Assembly (NCBI GenBank): GCA_023438885.1
Contig: JAEXPS010000219.1
Coordinates: 1-23,749 of the forward strand
Direction: 5' to 3'
DNA: 23,749 bases
From: Actinomycetes bacterium
GTDB taxonomy: Bacteria > Actinomycetota > Actinomycetes > Actinomycetales > Cellulomonadaceae
The notes under the pieces were generated by a model, which worked only from the letters and a program-made list of their open reading frames with translations, did not search any database and was not told the origin of the DNA. Numbering within the stretch: the stretch's first letter is position 1; each line of letters begins with the position of its first letter. The translations under genes and the position numbers were made by a program. Positions 6,892 through 15,258 of the stretch are shown here, one piece after another.

Positions 6892-6897
6892 ATCCTC
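6892..6897 (-). promoter_or_regulatory. Possible leaderless -10 box for the RNA methyltransferase
   Basis: Minus-strand GAGGAT, 7 nt, ATG 6884. Matches nAnnnT at leaderless spacing and abuts the stop codon of the MFS gene, so the methyltransferase may have its own promoter. Only one hexamer supports it. Confidence 0.3.
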
Positions 6898-8184
6898 TCA
6901 GTCGAGGACGTGGTTCGTCGCTCTGCTCAGGGCGCGCCCGCCGGCCACGGACGCCAGAGCCCCGGCCACCGCGAACAGGGGCACGACGAGGAACGCCGCG
7001 TGCATGCCGACGCGGTCCGAGATCGCCCCGAGCAGGAACGGAGCCACGCCCAGAGCGAGTGCGCTGTACAAGGTCGCCTGCGACATCGCGCGGTCGGAGT
7101 GTCCCGGCTCGGCAGCCAGGAGCAGGGCGATCGCCAGGGGGTACTGCACGCCGAAGCCGAGCCCGGCCAGCACCAGCCCGGCCATCGCCACCCCGGTCGA
7201 GGTGGTGGTCCACACGACGGCCCAGCCGGCGATCGAGACGGCGAACCCACCGGCCAGCAGGTGTGCGGGGTTGATCCGCAGGGTCAGGGGGCCGGCGACG
7301 AGCCGGGCGGCGGTCATGCCCGCGACGAGCCCGGACGCCGCAGCGGTGGCAATGCCGGCGTGCGCTCCCGTGCGCTCGATGAGCAGGGCCGTGGACCAGT
7401 AGGTGGTGGCGTTCTCGACGGCCATCGCCGCGACGACCACGACGAGGAACAAGGTCGCGGCGAGCCCCGGGCGCCAACGACCGGGACGGGCGGGCTCGGT
7501 AGCGTCGCCGACCTGCGACGAGACGCCGGCGAGGCCGTCGGCGCCTCCCGCCGGGGCCGGACGGCTGCGCCCTGTCATGACCTCGGTGAGCGGCAGGCGT
7601 CGGACGAACCAGGCGGCGACGAGCGCCAGGACCGCCGTCACCAGCACGGCGGGGCGCCAGCCCCAGCCGAGCGACACGGCCGTCCCGACGGCGAGCGGCC
7701 CGAGCAGGCCGACCCCCGAGCCGACGGCGTTGCCCTCCGTGATGACCGCGGAGGCGGTGGGTCCGGCGTGCAGCGCCAGGCCGACCTGCGTCGCGGCGAT
7801 GAACACGTTCCCGCCGAGGGCCAGAAGGAGAATCGCTCCCAGCGTCCACGGCAGGCTCGGGCCGAGGACCAGCGCCGTGACGAAAGCGGCCACCGCGAAG
7901 CTCGCCGCGACGATCGCCCCGCGCCGGCCGAGCGCGGTGACGGCCCGCGGCGCGAGGAACGCCGCCACCAGCCCGCCGACCGCCATCGCCGTGCCGTGCA
8001 GCCCGGCCTGCGCGTCGCTGATCCCCTGGTCCGCGGCCAGCAGCGGGACGCTCGGGCTGAAGCTGTAGAGAAGCCAGCCCCAGACGGCGTACGGCCCGTA
8101 GAGGGTCAGCGTCGTCCGGTCGCGCACCACCCGACCCTCGGCGGGCAGGGCAGCGCTACGCGATCGAATCGATACGATTGGCAC
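6898..8184 (-). CDS. MFS transporter
   Basis: 428 residues from GTG 8184, with about twelve hydrophobic segments in two halves separated by a hydrophilic, Pro/Gly-rich loop near residues 205-235. The segment LYGPYAVWGWLLYSFSPSVP opens helix 1; a charged APRAVTALGRRGAI stretch after helix 2 is the usual MFS loop 2-3, and AISDRVGMHAAF in the second half is its repeat. The substrate is unknown and no drug or sugar signature stands out. The start is uncertain: GTG 8184 has no spaced ribosome site, while GTG 8130 or 8127 has GAGGGTCGG just upstream and still precedes helix 1. It lies downstream of the ABC exporter operon, separated by a long stem-loop. Confidence 0.85.
   Translation of the reverse strand: MPIVSIRSRSAALPAEGRVVRDRTTLTLYGPYAVWGWLLYSFSPSVPLLAADQGISDAQAGLHGTAMAVGGLVAAFLAPRAVTALGRRGAIVAASFAVAAFVTALVLGPSLPWTLGAILLLALGGNVFIAATQVGLALHAGPTASAVITEGNAVGSGVGLLGPLAVGTAVSLGWGWRPAVLVTAVLALVAAWFVRRLPLTEVMTGRSRPAPAGGADGLAGVSSQVGDATEPARPGRWRPGLAATLFLVVVVAAMAVENATTYWSTALLIERTGAHAGIATAAASGLVAGMTAARLVAGPLTLRINPAHLLAGGFAVSIAGWAVVWTTTSTGVAMAGLVLAGLGFGVQYPLAIALLLAAEPGHSDRAMSQATLYSALALGVAPFLLGAISDRVGMHAAFLVVPLFAVAGALASVAGGRALSRATNHVLD
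8167..8179. repeat. Small inverted repeat at the MFS gene start
   Basis: AATCG-ATA-CGATT, 5-bp arms. If translation really starts at 8130, this AT-richer patch sits in the promoter region and could be an operator. The evidence is thin. Confidence 0.2.
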
Positions 8185-8205
8185 CCCCTCAGCCTAGAGC
8201 CCCCC

Positions 8206-8269
8206 GCCACCCCGGTTCCCTGAACGCAGCGGCGCTTCACGCCCCAGCAGGTTCAGGAGACCGGGTGGC
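8206..8269 (-). terminator. Long stem-loop ending the ABC exporter operon
   Basis: The arms 8206-8225 and 8251-8269 pair along about 17 bp: GCCACCC with GGGTGGC, one bulged C, GGT with ACC, a 2x2 internal loop, and CCTGAAC with GTTCAGG. The 25-nt apical part can form a further GGCG/CGCC stem. It begins 2 nt after the stop codon of the second ABC gene, as expected of a terminator without a U-tract. It also sits in the region upstream of the MFS gene, so a leader role is possible. Confidence 0.6.
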
Positions 8270-8271
8270 AG

Positions 8272-10263
8272 TCAGCCCTCCTCGACGGCGGCCGCCGCGA
8301 ACTGGCTCTGGTACAACCGGGCGTACGCCCCACCGGCCGCCAGCAGCTCGTCGTGCGAGCCCTGTTCCACGATGTCGCCGTGCTCGACGACGACGATGAG
8401 GTCGGCGTCACGGATGGTGGACAGCCGGTGGGCGATGACGAACGAGGTGCGCCCCGCCCGCAGCGCGGCCATCGCTCGCTGCACCAGCACCTCGGTGCGG
8501 GTGTCCACGGAGCTGGTCGCCTCGTCGAGGATGAGGATCGCGGGGTCGGCGAGGAACGCTCGGGCGATGGTCAGCAGCTGCTTCTCACCGGCCGACAGCG
8601 CGCCGCCCTCGTCGTCCAGCGTGGTGTCGTAGCCCTCCGGCAGGGTGCGGACGAACCGGTCGACGTGGGTCGCCGACGCAGCCGCCACCACCTGCTCGCG
8701 CGTCGCGGAGTCCACGCCGTACGCGATGTTGTCCGCGATGGTGCCCTCGTACAGCCAGGTGTCCTGGAGCACCATGCCCGTCTGCGAGCGCAGGTCGTCG
8801 CGCGTGAGGCTCCGGGTGTCGACGCCGTCCACCGTGATCCGGCCCGAGTCCACCTCGTAGAACCGCATGAGGAGGTTGACCAGCGTCGTCTTGCCCGCAC
8901 CCGTGGGCCCCACGATGGCGATGGTGTTGCCGGGCTCGGCCACCAGTGACAGGTCCCTGATCAGTGGCTTCTCGGGGTCGTACTGGAAGGCGACGTGCTC
9001 GAACTCGACGCGCCCGCGCACCGGCTGCGCCAGCGTCGCGGCGGGGTCCGGGTCCGGAATCTGCTCCTGGGCATCCAGCAGCTCGAACACCCGCTCGGCC
9101 GACGCGACACCGGACTGCAGCAGGTTCACCATCGCGGCGATCTGCCCGATCGGCTGGCTGAACTGCCGGCTGTACTGGATGAAGGCGCCGACGTCACCGA
9201 GGGTCATCTGCCCCGAGGCCACGCGCAGGGCACCGATCACCGCGATCACGAGGTAGTTCAGGTTGGCGACGAAGCCCAGCGCGGGCTGGATCACGCCGGA
9301 GACGAACTGCGCCTTGAAGCTGGCCTCGTACAGCTTGTCGTTGTGGTCGGCGAAGACCTCCGCGGCCTCGCGCTGCCGGCCGAAGACCGTCACCAGCGAG
9401 TGGCCCGTGTACATCTCCTCGATGTGCGCGTTGAGCTTGCCGGTGTGCGCCCACTGCGCGACGAACTGCGGCCGCGAGCGCTTGGCGATCTGGCCGGCGA
9501 TGCCGATCACGAGCGGCAGCGTCACGAGCGCGACGAGCGTGAGCAGCGGGGAGATCGAGAGCATCATGATCAGCACGCCCACGACGGTCAGCAGCGACGT
9601 GATCAGCTGCGAGAACGTCTGCATCATCGTCTGCGCGACGTTGTCGATGTCGTTGGTCACCCGGGACAGCAGCTCGCCGCGCGGCTGGCGGTCGAAGTAG
9701 CTGAGCGGCAGCCGGCCGAGCTTCGACTCGACCTGCCCGCGCAGCCGGTAGGCCGCGTCCTGGACCATCCGCGTCGTCAGGCGCATCTGGATCCAGCCGA
9801 AGACCGACGAGACGGCGTAGATCGCCACCACCACGGCGAGGATCTTCCACAGGCGCTCGAAGTCGACTCCCTGCCCGACGACGACCCCGGGGAGTCCCGA
9901 CAGCATGTCCGCGAGCTGGTCGTCGCCCTGCGCCCTGAGCGCCTCGATCAGCTGCTCCACCGACACGTTCGACGGGTCGACGCCTGCCGGCAGGTGCTCG
10001 GCGAGCTGCCGGCCGACGACACCCTCGAAGATGACGTTCGTCGCCGTGCCGAGGATCTTGGGCCCGACGACCGCCGCGGCGACCGACAGGACGCCGAGCA
10101 CCAGCACCCCGACCAACCGCGGGATGTCGTCGCGCAGCAGACCGAGCAGGCGCCGCGCGGAGCCTTTGAAGTCCTTGGACTTCTCCCCTGGCATACCCAT
10201 GGCGCCCATCGGGCCGCGGGGGCCGCGCGCCGAACGAGCCGGGGACTGAGTCTGCGCGCTCAT
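8272..10263 (-). CDS. ABC exporter half-transporter with the catalytically competent NBD (BmrD/PatB-type)
   Basis: 663 residues. The N-terminus contains GPRGPMGAMGMPGEKSKDFKG, a Gly/Met-rich leader common in this subfamily, then six membrane helices. Between helices 1 and 2 lies an extra segment of about 55 residues (82-138), resembling the extracellular insert of BmrD-like subunits. The nucleotide-binding domain has Walker A GPTGAGKTT at 452-460, Walker B ILILDE with the catalytic Glu581, and switch His612, but a non-consensus signature LSAGE at 556-560. It therefore supplies the ATP-hydrolysing half of the consensus site, whose signature comes from the partner. Its ATG overlaps the partner's stop as ATGA (10263-10260). 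It should export hydrophobic compounds; the substrate is unknown. Confidence 0.93.
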   Translation of the reverse strand: MSAQTQSPARSARGPRGPMGAMGMPGEKSKDFKGSARRLLGLLRDDIPRLVGVLVLGVLSVAAAVVGPKILGTATNVIFEGVVGRQLAEHLPAGVDPSNVSVEQLIEALRAQGDDQLADMLSGLPGVVVGQGVDFERLWKILAVVVAIYAVSSVFGWIQMRLTTRMVQDAAYRLRGQVESKLGRLPLSYFDRQPRGELLSRVTNDIDNVAQTMMQTFSQLITSLLTVVGVLIMMLSISPLLTLVALVTLPLVIGIAGQIAKRSRPQFVAQWAHTGKLNAHIEEMYTGHSLVTVFGRQREAAEVFADHNDKLYEASFKAQFVSGVIQPALGFVANLNYLVIAVIGALRVASGQMTLGDVGAFIQYSRQFSQPIGQIAAMVNLLQSGVASAERVFELLDAQEQIPDPDPAATLAQPVRGRVEFEHVAFQYDPEKPLIRDLSLVAEPGNTIAIVGPTGAGKTTLVNLLMRFYEVDSGRITVDGVDTRSLTRDDLRSQTGMVLQDTWLYEGTIADNIAYGVDSATREQVVAAASATHVDRFVRTLPEGYDTTLDDEGGALSAGEKQLLTIARAFLADPAILILDEATSSVDTRTEVLVQRAMAALRAGRTSFVIAHRLSTIRDADLIVVVEHGDIVEQGSHDELLAAGGAYARLYQSQFAAAAVEEG

Positions 10264-11999
10264 GCCGCCTCCTGCGCCGACATCTGGGAGTACACGATCT
10301 CCTGGTAGGTCTCGTTGCCGGCCAGCAGCTCGTCGTGCGTGCCGACGCCGACCACGTGGCCGTCGTCCAGCACCACGATGCGGTCGGCGTGCCGGATCGT
10401 CGCGACCCGCTGGGCCACCACCAGAACCGTCGCCTCGCGCGTCTCGGGGATCAGCGCCGCCCGCAGCGCGGCGTCGGTGGCGTAGTCCAGGGCGGAGAAC
10501 GAGTCGTCGAACAGATAGATCGCGGGCCTTCGCGCGATCGCTCTCGCGATCGCCAGGCGTTGTCTCTGCCCGCCGGAGACGTTGGTGCCGCCCTGTGCGA
10601 TCGGCGCGTCGAGGCCGCCTTCCATCTCCTCGACGAAGTCGCGGGCCTGGGCCACCTCGAGGGCGTGCCACAGCTCCTCGTCCGTCGCCTGCGGGGCGCC
10701 GAACTGCAGGTTGGAGCGCACCGTGCCGGAGAACAGGTACGGCTTCTGCGGCACCAACCCGATCAGGGACCACAGCTCGTCCGGTGCGATGTCGCGCACG
10801 TCGACCCCTCCGATCGTCACCGAACCGCCGGTGACGTCGTAGAGCCGGGGCACCAGGTGGAGCAGCGTCGACTTGCCCGAGCCGGTGGACCCGATGATCG
10901 CGGTGGTCTTGCCGGGCTCGGCCACGAGGTCGATGTGCTCGAGCACCGCGTCCTCGGCGCCGGGGTAGCCGAACTCGACGTCGCGGAGCTCGAGGCGTCC
11001 ACGATCGGGTCCGGCCGGCACCGCGACCGGCGCGCTCGGCGGCAGCACCGTCGGCTCGGTGTCGATGACGGCGACGAGCCGCTCGGCCGAGACCATCGCA
11101 CGCGGCACCATCACGAAGATCATCGAGCTCATGAGCACCGCCATGAGGATGAACATGATGTAGCTGATGAAGGCGGTGAGGGCGCCGATCTGCATGTCGC
11201 CGTTGTCGATGCGCTGCGCGCCGAACCACAGCACGGACGCGCTCGTCGCGTTCATGACGAACATCACCAGCGGGAACAGCGCAGCCATGTACATGCCCGT
11301 GCGCAGGCCGGCCTCGTACAGCTCGCCGTTGGCCACGGCGAACCGCTCGTTCTCCCGGCGCTCCCGTACGAAGGCACGGATCACCCGCACGCCCGCCAGC
11401 TGCTCGCGCATCACACGGTTGACCGCGTCGATCCGCTTCTGCATCACCCGGAACCAGGGCACCATCTTGCGCTGGGCCCAGGCGACGATCGCGCCGATGA
11501 TCGGGACGACGACCACGAGCACCCAGGAGAGGACCACGTCCTCCTGGAGCGCCATGATGACGCCGCCGACCAGCATGATCGGCGCCACCAGCATGATCGT
11601 GAACCCCATCAGCACCACCATCTGCACCTGCTGCACGTCGTTCGTCGTGCGGGTGATCAGCGTCGGGGCCCCGAACCGGCCCATCTCCTGCTGGGAGAAG
11701 GCCTGCACCCTGTCGAACAGCCGGGCGCGGACGTCCCGGCCCATGGCCATGGCCGTCCGCGCACCGAAGTAGACGGCGGCGATCGCGCAGGCCACCTGGG
11801 CCAGGCTGACCCCGAGCATGACCAGGCCGAGCCGCCAGATCTCACCGGTGTCGCCCGTGGCCACGCCGTCGTCGATGATCCGGGCGTTGAGGCTGGGCAG
11901 GTAGAGCGACGCGGTCACCTGCAGGATCTGCAGCAGCACCACCGCGACCGTCGCGCCCTTGTACGGGCGCAGGTGTTCGCGGAGCAGTCGGGCGAGCAT
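10260..11999 (-). CDS. ABC exporter half-transporter with degenerate NBD (BmrC/PatA-type)
   Basis: 579 residues: six membrane helices (about 15-310) followed by the nucleotide-binding domain. Walker A GSTGSGKST is at 370-378 and the signature VSGGQ at 474-478 is intact. Walker B reads IYLFDD, with Asp499 in place of the catalytic Glu, and the switch position is Gln530 (VVAQRVATI) instead of His. This complements the other subunit exactly: the consensus site uses this signature plus the partner's Walker motifs, while the second site is degenerate. That asymmetry marks a heterodimeric type IV exporter such as BmrCD or TM287/288. The gene follows tetR by 21 bp, with GGAGA 7 nt before the ATG. 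Confidence 0.93.
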   Translation of the reverse strand: MLARLLREHLRPYKGATVAVVLLQILQVTASLYLPSLNARIIDDGVATGDTGEIWRLGLVMLGVSLAQVACAIAAVYFGARTAMAMGRDVRARLFDRVQAFSQQEMGRFGAPTLITRTTNDVQQVQMVVLMGFTIMLVAPIMLVGGVIMALQEDVVLSWVLVVVVPIIGAIVAWAQRKMVPWFRVMQKRIDAVNRVMREQLAGVRVIRAFVRERRENERFAVANGELYEAGLRTGMYMAALFPLVMFVMNATSASVLWFGAQRIDNGDMQIGALTAFISYIMFILMAVLMSSMIFVMVPRAMVSAERLVAVIDTEPTVLPPSAPVAVPAGPDRGRLELRDVEFGYPGAEDAVLEHIDLVAEPGKTTAIIGSTGSGKSTLLHLVPRLYDVTGGSVTIGGVDVRDIAPDELWSLIGLVPQKPYLFSGTVRSNLQFGAPQATDEELWHALEVAQARDFVEEMEGGLDAPIAQGGTNVSGGQRQRLAIARAIARRPAIYLFDDSFSALDYATDAALRAALIPETREATVLVVAQRVATIRHADRIVVLDDGHVVGVGTHDELLAGNETYQEIVYSQMSAQEAA

Positions 12000-12020
12000 G
12001 GGGTTCTCCGTCGGTCGGGG

Positions 12021-12671
12021 CTAGTGAGTGGTGGTGTCCGGGAGCAACGCCCCGTGCAGGAAGAAGTCGACGACGAGGTCCTGGTCCATCAGGCGCCGAG
12101 GCGTCTTGCCCTGACGCAGGCGGTCCGCCTGCCGCATCGCCGCGCCGGCGAGCATCGACTCCAGCATGAGGATCACGGTGTCCAGCGGGTGGCGCAGCCG
12201 TGCCGCGTCGGGTTCGAGGATGCGGCGCAGCTGCTCTCGCACCAGGAGCTGTGATTCCTGCCGGCGCTGCTCCCACCCCTCGTGGGCGCCGAGCCCGCCG
12301 CGGCCACCGCCGGACTGCCGCAGCCGGTGCACCAGCGCCATCCAGAGGGCGAGGTCGGCCATTCGGGAGGTGCCGATCCGGATCACCTCGCCCAGCCGCT
12401 GCTCGATGGGCATCTGGAGATCGATGCGAGCGAGCTCGGCGATGAAGTCGGCGGGGTCGAGCGCGGCGGCGATCGCCTCCCTTACCAGGGCCTCCTTGTC
12501 GTCGAACACCCGGAACAGGGTTCCCTCGGCCACTCCCGCCGCCTCGGCGAGCTCTCGCGTGGTTGCCTCGGTGCCGCGGTTGCGAACCACGGACAGCACC
12601 GCCTGGACGATCGCCATGCGGCGCTCGTCACGTGGGAGCGGTGCCGCACGGCCGGTACGTGGAGAAGTCAC
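12021..12671 (-). CDS. TetR-family repressor, probable regulator of the ABC exporter operon
   Basis: 216 residues from GTG 12671. The N-terminal helix-turn-helix is seen in RRMAIVQAVLSVVRNRG (18-34), TRELAEAAGVAEGTLFRVF (38-56) and DDKEALVREAI; the C-terminal ligand domain is helical and unlike any family I can name. The frame extends to GTG 12701, but that codon lies inside the operator palindrome, whereas GTG 12671 is 7 nt downstream of a TAGTCT -10 box, fitting a leaderless transcript. First gene of a tetR-abc-abc operon. It most likely represses the operon until an exporter substrate binds. Confidence 0.9.
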   Translation of the reverse strand: MTSPRTGRAAPLPRDERRMAIVQAVLSVVRNRGTEATTRELAEAAGVAEGTLFRVFDDKEALVREAIAAALDPADFIAELARIDLQMPIEQRLGEVIRIGTSRMADLALWMALVHRLRQSGGGRGGLGAHEGWEQRRQESQLLVREQLRRILEPDAARLRHPLDTVILMLESMLAGAAMRQADRLRQGKTPRRLMDQDLVVDFFLHGALLPDTTTH

Positions 12672-12678
12672 GCCCCGC

Positions 12679-12708
12679 AGACTAAGTGAGTGAGCACTCA
12701 CTCCGCAA
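12679..12708 (-). promoter_or_regulatory. Promoter of the tetR-ABC operon with TetR operator filling the spacer
   Basis: On the minus strand: -35 TTGCGG (12708-12703), 18-bp spacer, -10 TAGTCT (12684-12679), then 7 nt to GTG 12671. The spacer 12685-12702 is exactly an inverted repeat, AGTGAGTG-2 nt-CACTCACT with perfect 8-bp arms, matching the TGAGTG/CACTCA type of operator known for many TetR repressors. Bound repressor would exclude RNA polymerase, giving autoregulation of the whole operon. Confidence 0.75.
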
Positions 12709-12721
12709 CGTGATTACCCGC

Positions 12722-13864
12722 TCACGTCTGCGACGAGGCCTCGCCTCCGCCGCGCTCCTCCTCCGCGCTGGGCGGAGGGCCGAGCGGCTGCTGACCGGCT
12801 TCGAACTCGGGGTTGAACGGCACGCCGCTCGCCCGGCCGGCTGCCGTCGCGTCCTGGAGGGCGGCCTCCGACTGACGACGCGCCTCCGCCAGGGCCTCCG
12901 CGGCCGTCGGCAGCGCCGTCGGCGGCAGGGCCTCACCGATCGGCGACGGACCGGCGGGACGCTCCGACGGCGCGGCCTCCGGCGGCACCACGCCGAACGC
13001 CCGCGACAGCGAGCCGAGCGCGCTCGACAGCTCGGCCGGCAGGAACCACATGGTGTTCGACTGAGAGTTGGCGATGCGCGGCAGCATCTGCAGGTACTGG
13101 TAGGCCAGCAGCTTGGGATCCGCGTCGCCGCGGTGGATCGCGTCGAACACCGCCAGGATCGCCCGCGCGTCACCTTCGGCCCGCAGCACCGCGGACTGGG
13201 CATCGCCCTCGGCTCGCAGCACGGCGGCCTGCTTCTCGCCCTCCGCCGTGAGGATCTTGCTCTGCTTGACGCCCTCGGCCGTCAGGATCGCCGCGCGGCG
13301 GTCGCGCTCAGCGCGCATCTGCTGCTCCATCGAGCCCTGGATGCTGGGCGGCGGGTCGATCGCCTTGAGCTCCACGCGGTTGACGCGGATGCCCCACTTG
13401 CCGGTGGCGTCGTCGAGCACCCCACGCAGCTGGCCGTTGATCTGGTCACGGCTGGTCAGAGTCTGCTCGAGGTCCATCGTGCCGATGACGTTGCGGAGCG
13501 TCGTCACCGTCAGCTGCTCGATGCCCACGTAGTAGTTCGCGATCTCGTAGACCGCGGCACGCGGCTCGGTCACCTGGAAGTAGATGACCGTGTCGATCGA
13601 GACAACGAGGTTGTCGGAGGTGATCACGGGCTGCGGCGGGAACGACACCACCTGCTCGCGCAGGTCGACCTTGGCGCGCACCCGGTCGATGAACGGCACC
13701 AGCAGGTGCAGTCCGGCGTCCAGGGTGCGGGAGTACCGGCCGAGCCGCTCGATGATGTACCCCTCGGCCTGCGGAACGATCCGCACGGCGCGCACCAGCG
13801 CGACGAGGACGAACAGCGCGATGAGCGCCAGGACGACGAAGCCGACGATCTCTCCGGTGGACAT
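12722..13864 (-). CDS. SPFH/Band 7 (stomatin-like, QmcA-type) membrane protein
   Basis: 380 residues. An N-terminal membrane helix (about 5-25) leads into the SPFH domain, with VRIVPQAEGYIIERLGRYSR (27-46), GLHLLVPFIDRV (51-62) and later RNVIGTMDLEQTLTSRDQIN (124-143). A charged coiled-coil region contains four 11-residue repeats (191-234). The C-terminal tail from about 290 is Pro/Ala/Glu-rich and probably disordered. SPFH proteins oligomerise into membrane scaffolds and often work with NfeD partners; the NfeD gene lies immediately upstream with a 1-nt gap, and the site GGGGAG inside its last codons serves this ATG. The frame extends to 13942, but those residues overlap NfeD and are not SPFH-like. 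Confidence 0.92.
   Translation of the reverse strand: MSTGEIVGFVVLALIALFVLVALVRAVRIVPQAEGYIIERLGRYSRTLDAGLHLLVPFIDRVRAKVDLREQVVSFPPQPVITSDNLVVSIDTVIYFQVTEPRAAVYEIANYYVGIEQLTVTTLRNVIGTMDLEQTLTSRDQINGQLRGVLDDATGKWGIRVNRVELKAIDPPPSIQGSMEQQMRAERDRRAAILTAEGVKQSKILTAEGEKQAAVLRAEGDAQSAVLRAEGDARAILAVFDAIHRGDADPKLLAYQYLQMLPRIANSQSNTMWFLPAELSSALGSLSRAFGVVPPEAAPSERPAGPSPIGEALPPTALPTAAEALAEARRQSEAALQDATAAGRASGVPFNPEFEAGQQPLGPPPSAEEERGGGEASSQT
13163..13294 (-). repeat. Four tandem 33-bp units in the SPFH coiled coil
   Basis: The units encode AAILTAEGVKQ, SKILTAEGEKQ, AAVLRAEGDAQ and SAVLRAEGDAR. The 11-residue period suits a right-handed or near-straight coiled coil, as in stomatin-family proteins. Similar DNA units could recombine and change length. 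Confidence 0.85.
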
Positions 13865-13865
13865 C

Positions 13866-14294
13866 TCACTCCCCGATCGGTTCGACGACGGCTGTCGCGC
13901 CGTCGATTCGCGTGACGCGCAGGCGCGCACCACGTGCCACACCCGCTCCGGTGGTGCGTGCGGTCCACACCTCGCCGCCGATCCTGGCGCGGCCGCCCTC
14001 CGCCGTCACGGCGGTGACCGCGACCGCCTGCTGCCCGATGAGCGCGGCGGTGTTGGTCTCGACCAGCGGCTCGCGGCGTCGCAGGTACCGCAGCAGCCAG
14101 GGCCGCAACGCGCCCAGCAGCAACACCGAGGCCCCCACTGCGACGAGCATCTGGACCCAGAACGGGGCTCCGAGCGCGGCGGCGAGCGCTCCGGCGAGGG
14201 CCCCGCCCGCGAACATCAGCAGCACCAGGCCAAGCGAGGCGACCTCCGCGATCGCGAAGATCAGCGCCACGGCGAGCCACCAGAGCCAGTCCAC
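13866..14294 (-). CDS. NfeD-like C-terminal domain protein
   Basis: 142 residues. Hydrophobic segments run from about 4-38 and 45-66 (start MDWLWWLAVALIFAIAEVAS), followed by a short basic stretch RPWLLRYLRRREP. An OB-fold region of about 80-140 carries GQQAVAVTAV, GGRARIGGEVWTART and ATAVVEPIGE, typical of the NfeD soluble domain. This is the short form without the ClpP-like protease domain. Its stop is 1 nt from the ATG of the SPFH gene, the conserved NfeD-SPFH operon arrangement. The pair probably forms a membrane microdomain scaffold; its client process is unknown. Confidence 0.9.
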   Translation of the reverse strand: MDWLWWLAVALIFAIAEVASLGLVLLMFAGGALAGALAAALGAPFWVQMLVAVGASVLLLGALRPWLLRYLRRREPLVETNTAALIGQQAVAVTAVTAEGGRARIGGEVWTARTTGAGVARGARLRVTRIDGATAVVEPIGE

Positions 14295-14329
14295 GCACCC
14301 ACCCCTCTCCGGCGGCGACCCCGGGCTGA

Positions 14330-14353
14330 CCGCCCCTCTCGATCCTAGGGCGG
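14330..14353 (-). terminator. Possible hairpin between the ABC ATPase and NfeD genes
   Basis: CCGCCC (14330-14335) and GGGCGG (14348-14353) pair around a 12-nt loop in the 108-bp gap after the ABC ATPase stop. There is no U-tract and the stem is short; position is the main support. Confidence 0.3.
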
Positions 14354-14402
14354 CGGCGGGACCCGGATGGGCCGTCTCGCCAGCGCCTTCGGGAGCCGGC
14401 CG

Positions 14403-15212
14403 TCAGTGCGCGCCGGTGCGCTCGTGCGCCGCCACCGCGCGCGCCGACCACCGCCCGGCGACGTGGTCCAGCTCCAGCGGCAGGTCGAAGGTTGCGGAGA
14501 GGTTCTCGGCCGTGAGGACCTCGGCGAGCGGGCCGGCGGCGTGCACGCGCCCCGCCCGCAGCAGCAGCCCGTGCGTGAACCCGGGTGGGATCTCCTCGAC
14601 GTGGTGCGTCACGAGGATCAGCACCGGCGAGCGGTGGTCACGAGCCAGCTCCGCCAGCGCGCCGACGAGCTCCTCGCGCCCGCCGAGGTCCAGGCCGGCC
14701 GCCGGCTCGTCGAGCAGCAGCAGCTCCGGGTCGCTCATCAGCGCCCGGGCGATCTGCACCCGCTTGCGCTCGCCCTCGGACAGCGTGCCGAAGTACCGCT
14801 CCGCCAGGTGGTCCACGTCGAACACCGTCAGCAGGTCGTCCGCCCGCGTCTCGTCGAGCTCCTCGTAGCGCTCCCGCCATCGCCCGGTGACGCCGTACGC
14901 CGCGGTGATCACCACGTCGCGAACCAGCTCCCCCGACGGGATGTGCTCGGCCAGGGCCGCGCTCGAGAGACCGACCCGAGGCCGCAGCTCGAATACGTCC
15001 ACCTGCCCGAGCCGCTCCCCGAGGATCTCGGCCGTGCCGTCCGTCGGGTGCATCCGACCCGCGGCGACCTGCAGCAGCGTCGTCTTGCCGGCGCCGTTGC
15101 GGCCGAGGATCACCCACCGCTCACCCTCGCGGACCGTCCACGTCAGGTGGTCGAGGATCGCCGTGGTCCCCCGGACGATCGTCAGGTCCTGCAGATCGAG
15201 CACCTCGGTCAT
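14403..15212 (-). CDS. Stand-alone ABC transporter ATP-binding protein
   Basis: 269 residues with a full ATPase domain: Walker A GRNGAGKT at 37-44, signature LSEGE at 144-148, Walker B LLLLDEPAAGLD at 164-175 and switch His near 203 (VTHHVEEIPPG). The sequence resembles YlmA/ModF-like ATPases, whose transport partners are often not adjacent. No permease or binding protein is encoded beside it, so substrate and even transport function are open. All catalytic residues are present, so it should hydrolyse ATP. ATG 15212 is preceded by GAGG at about 8 nt. The gene follows parE by 75 bp, a gap holding a perfect 12-bp palindrome. Confidence 0.88.
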   Translation of the reverse strand: MTEVLDLQDLTIVRGTTAILDHLTWTVREGERWVILGRNGAGKTTLLQVAAGRMHPTDGTAEILGERLGQVDVFELRPRVGLSSAALAEHIPSGELVRDVVITAAYGVTGRWRERYEELDETRADDLLTVFDVDHLAERYFGTLSEGERKRVQIARALMSDPELLLLDEPAAGLDLGGREELVGALAELARDHRSPVLILVTHHVEEIPPGFTHGLLLRAGRVHAAGPLAEVLTAENLSATFDLPLELDHVAGRWSARAVAAHERTGAH

Positions 15213-15258
15213 CGCGGGACCCTCGCGCAGGCACGGGTGTCACGAGCGGTGTCGCGGG

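Noticed and set aside
10335..12254. A 639-codon plus-strand frame opposite the exporter and tetR genes
   Set aside because: His/Asp/Arg-rich shadow of the ABC exporter and TetR genes with no recognisable domain.
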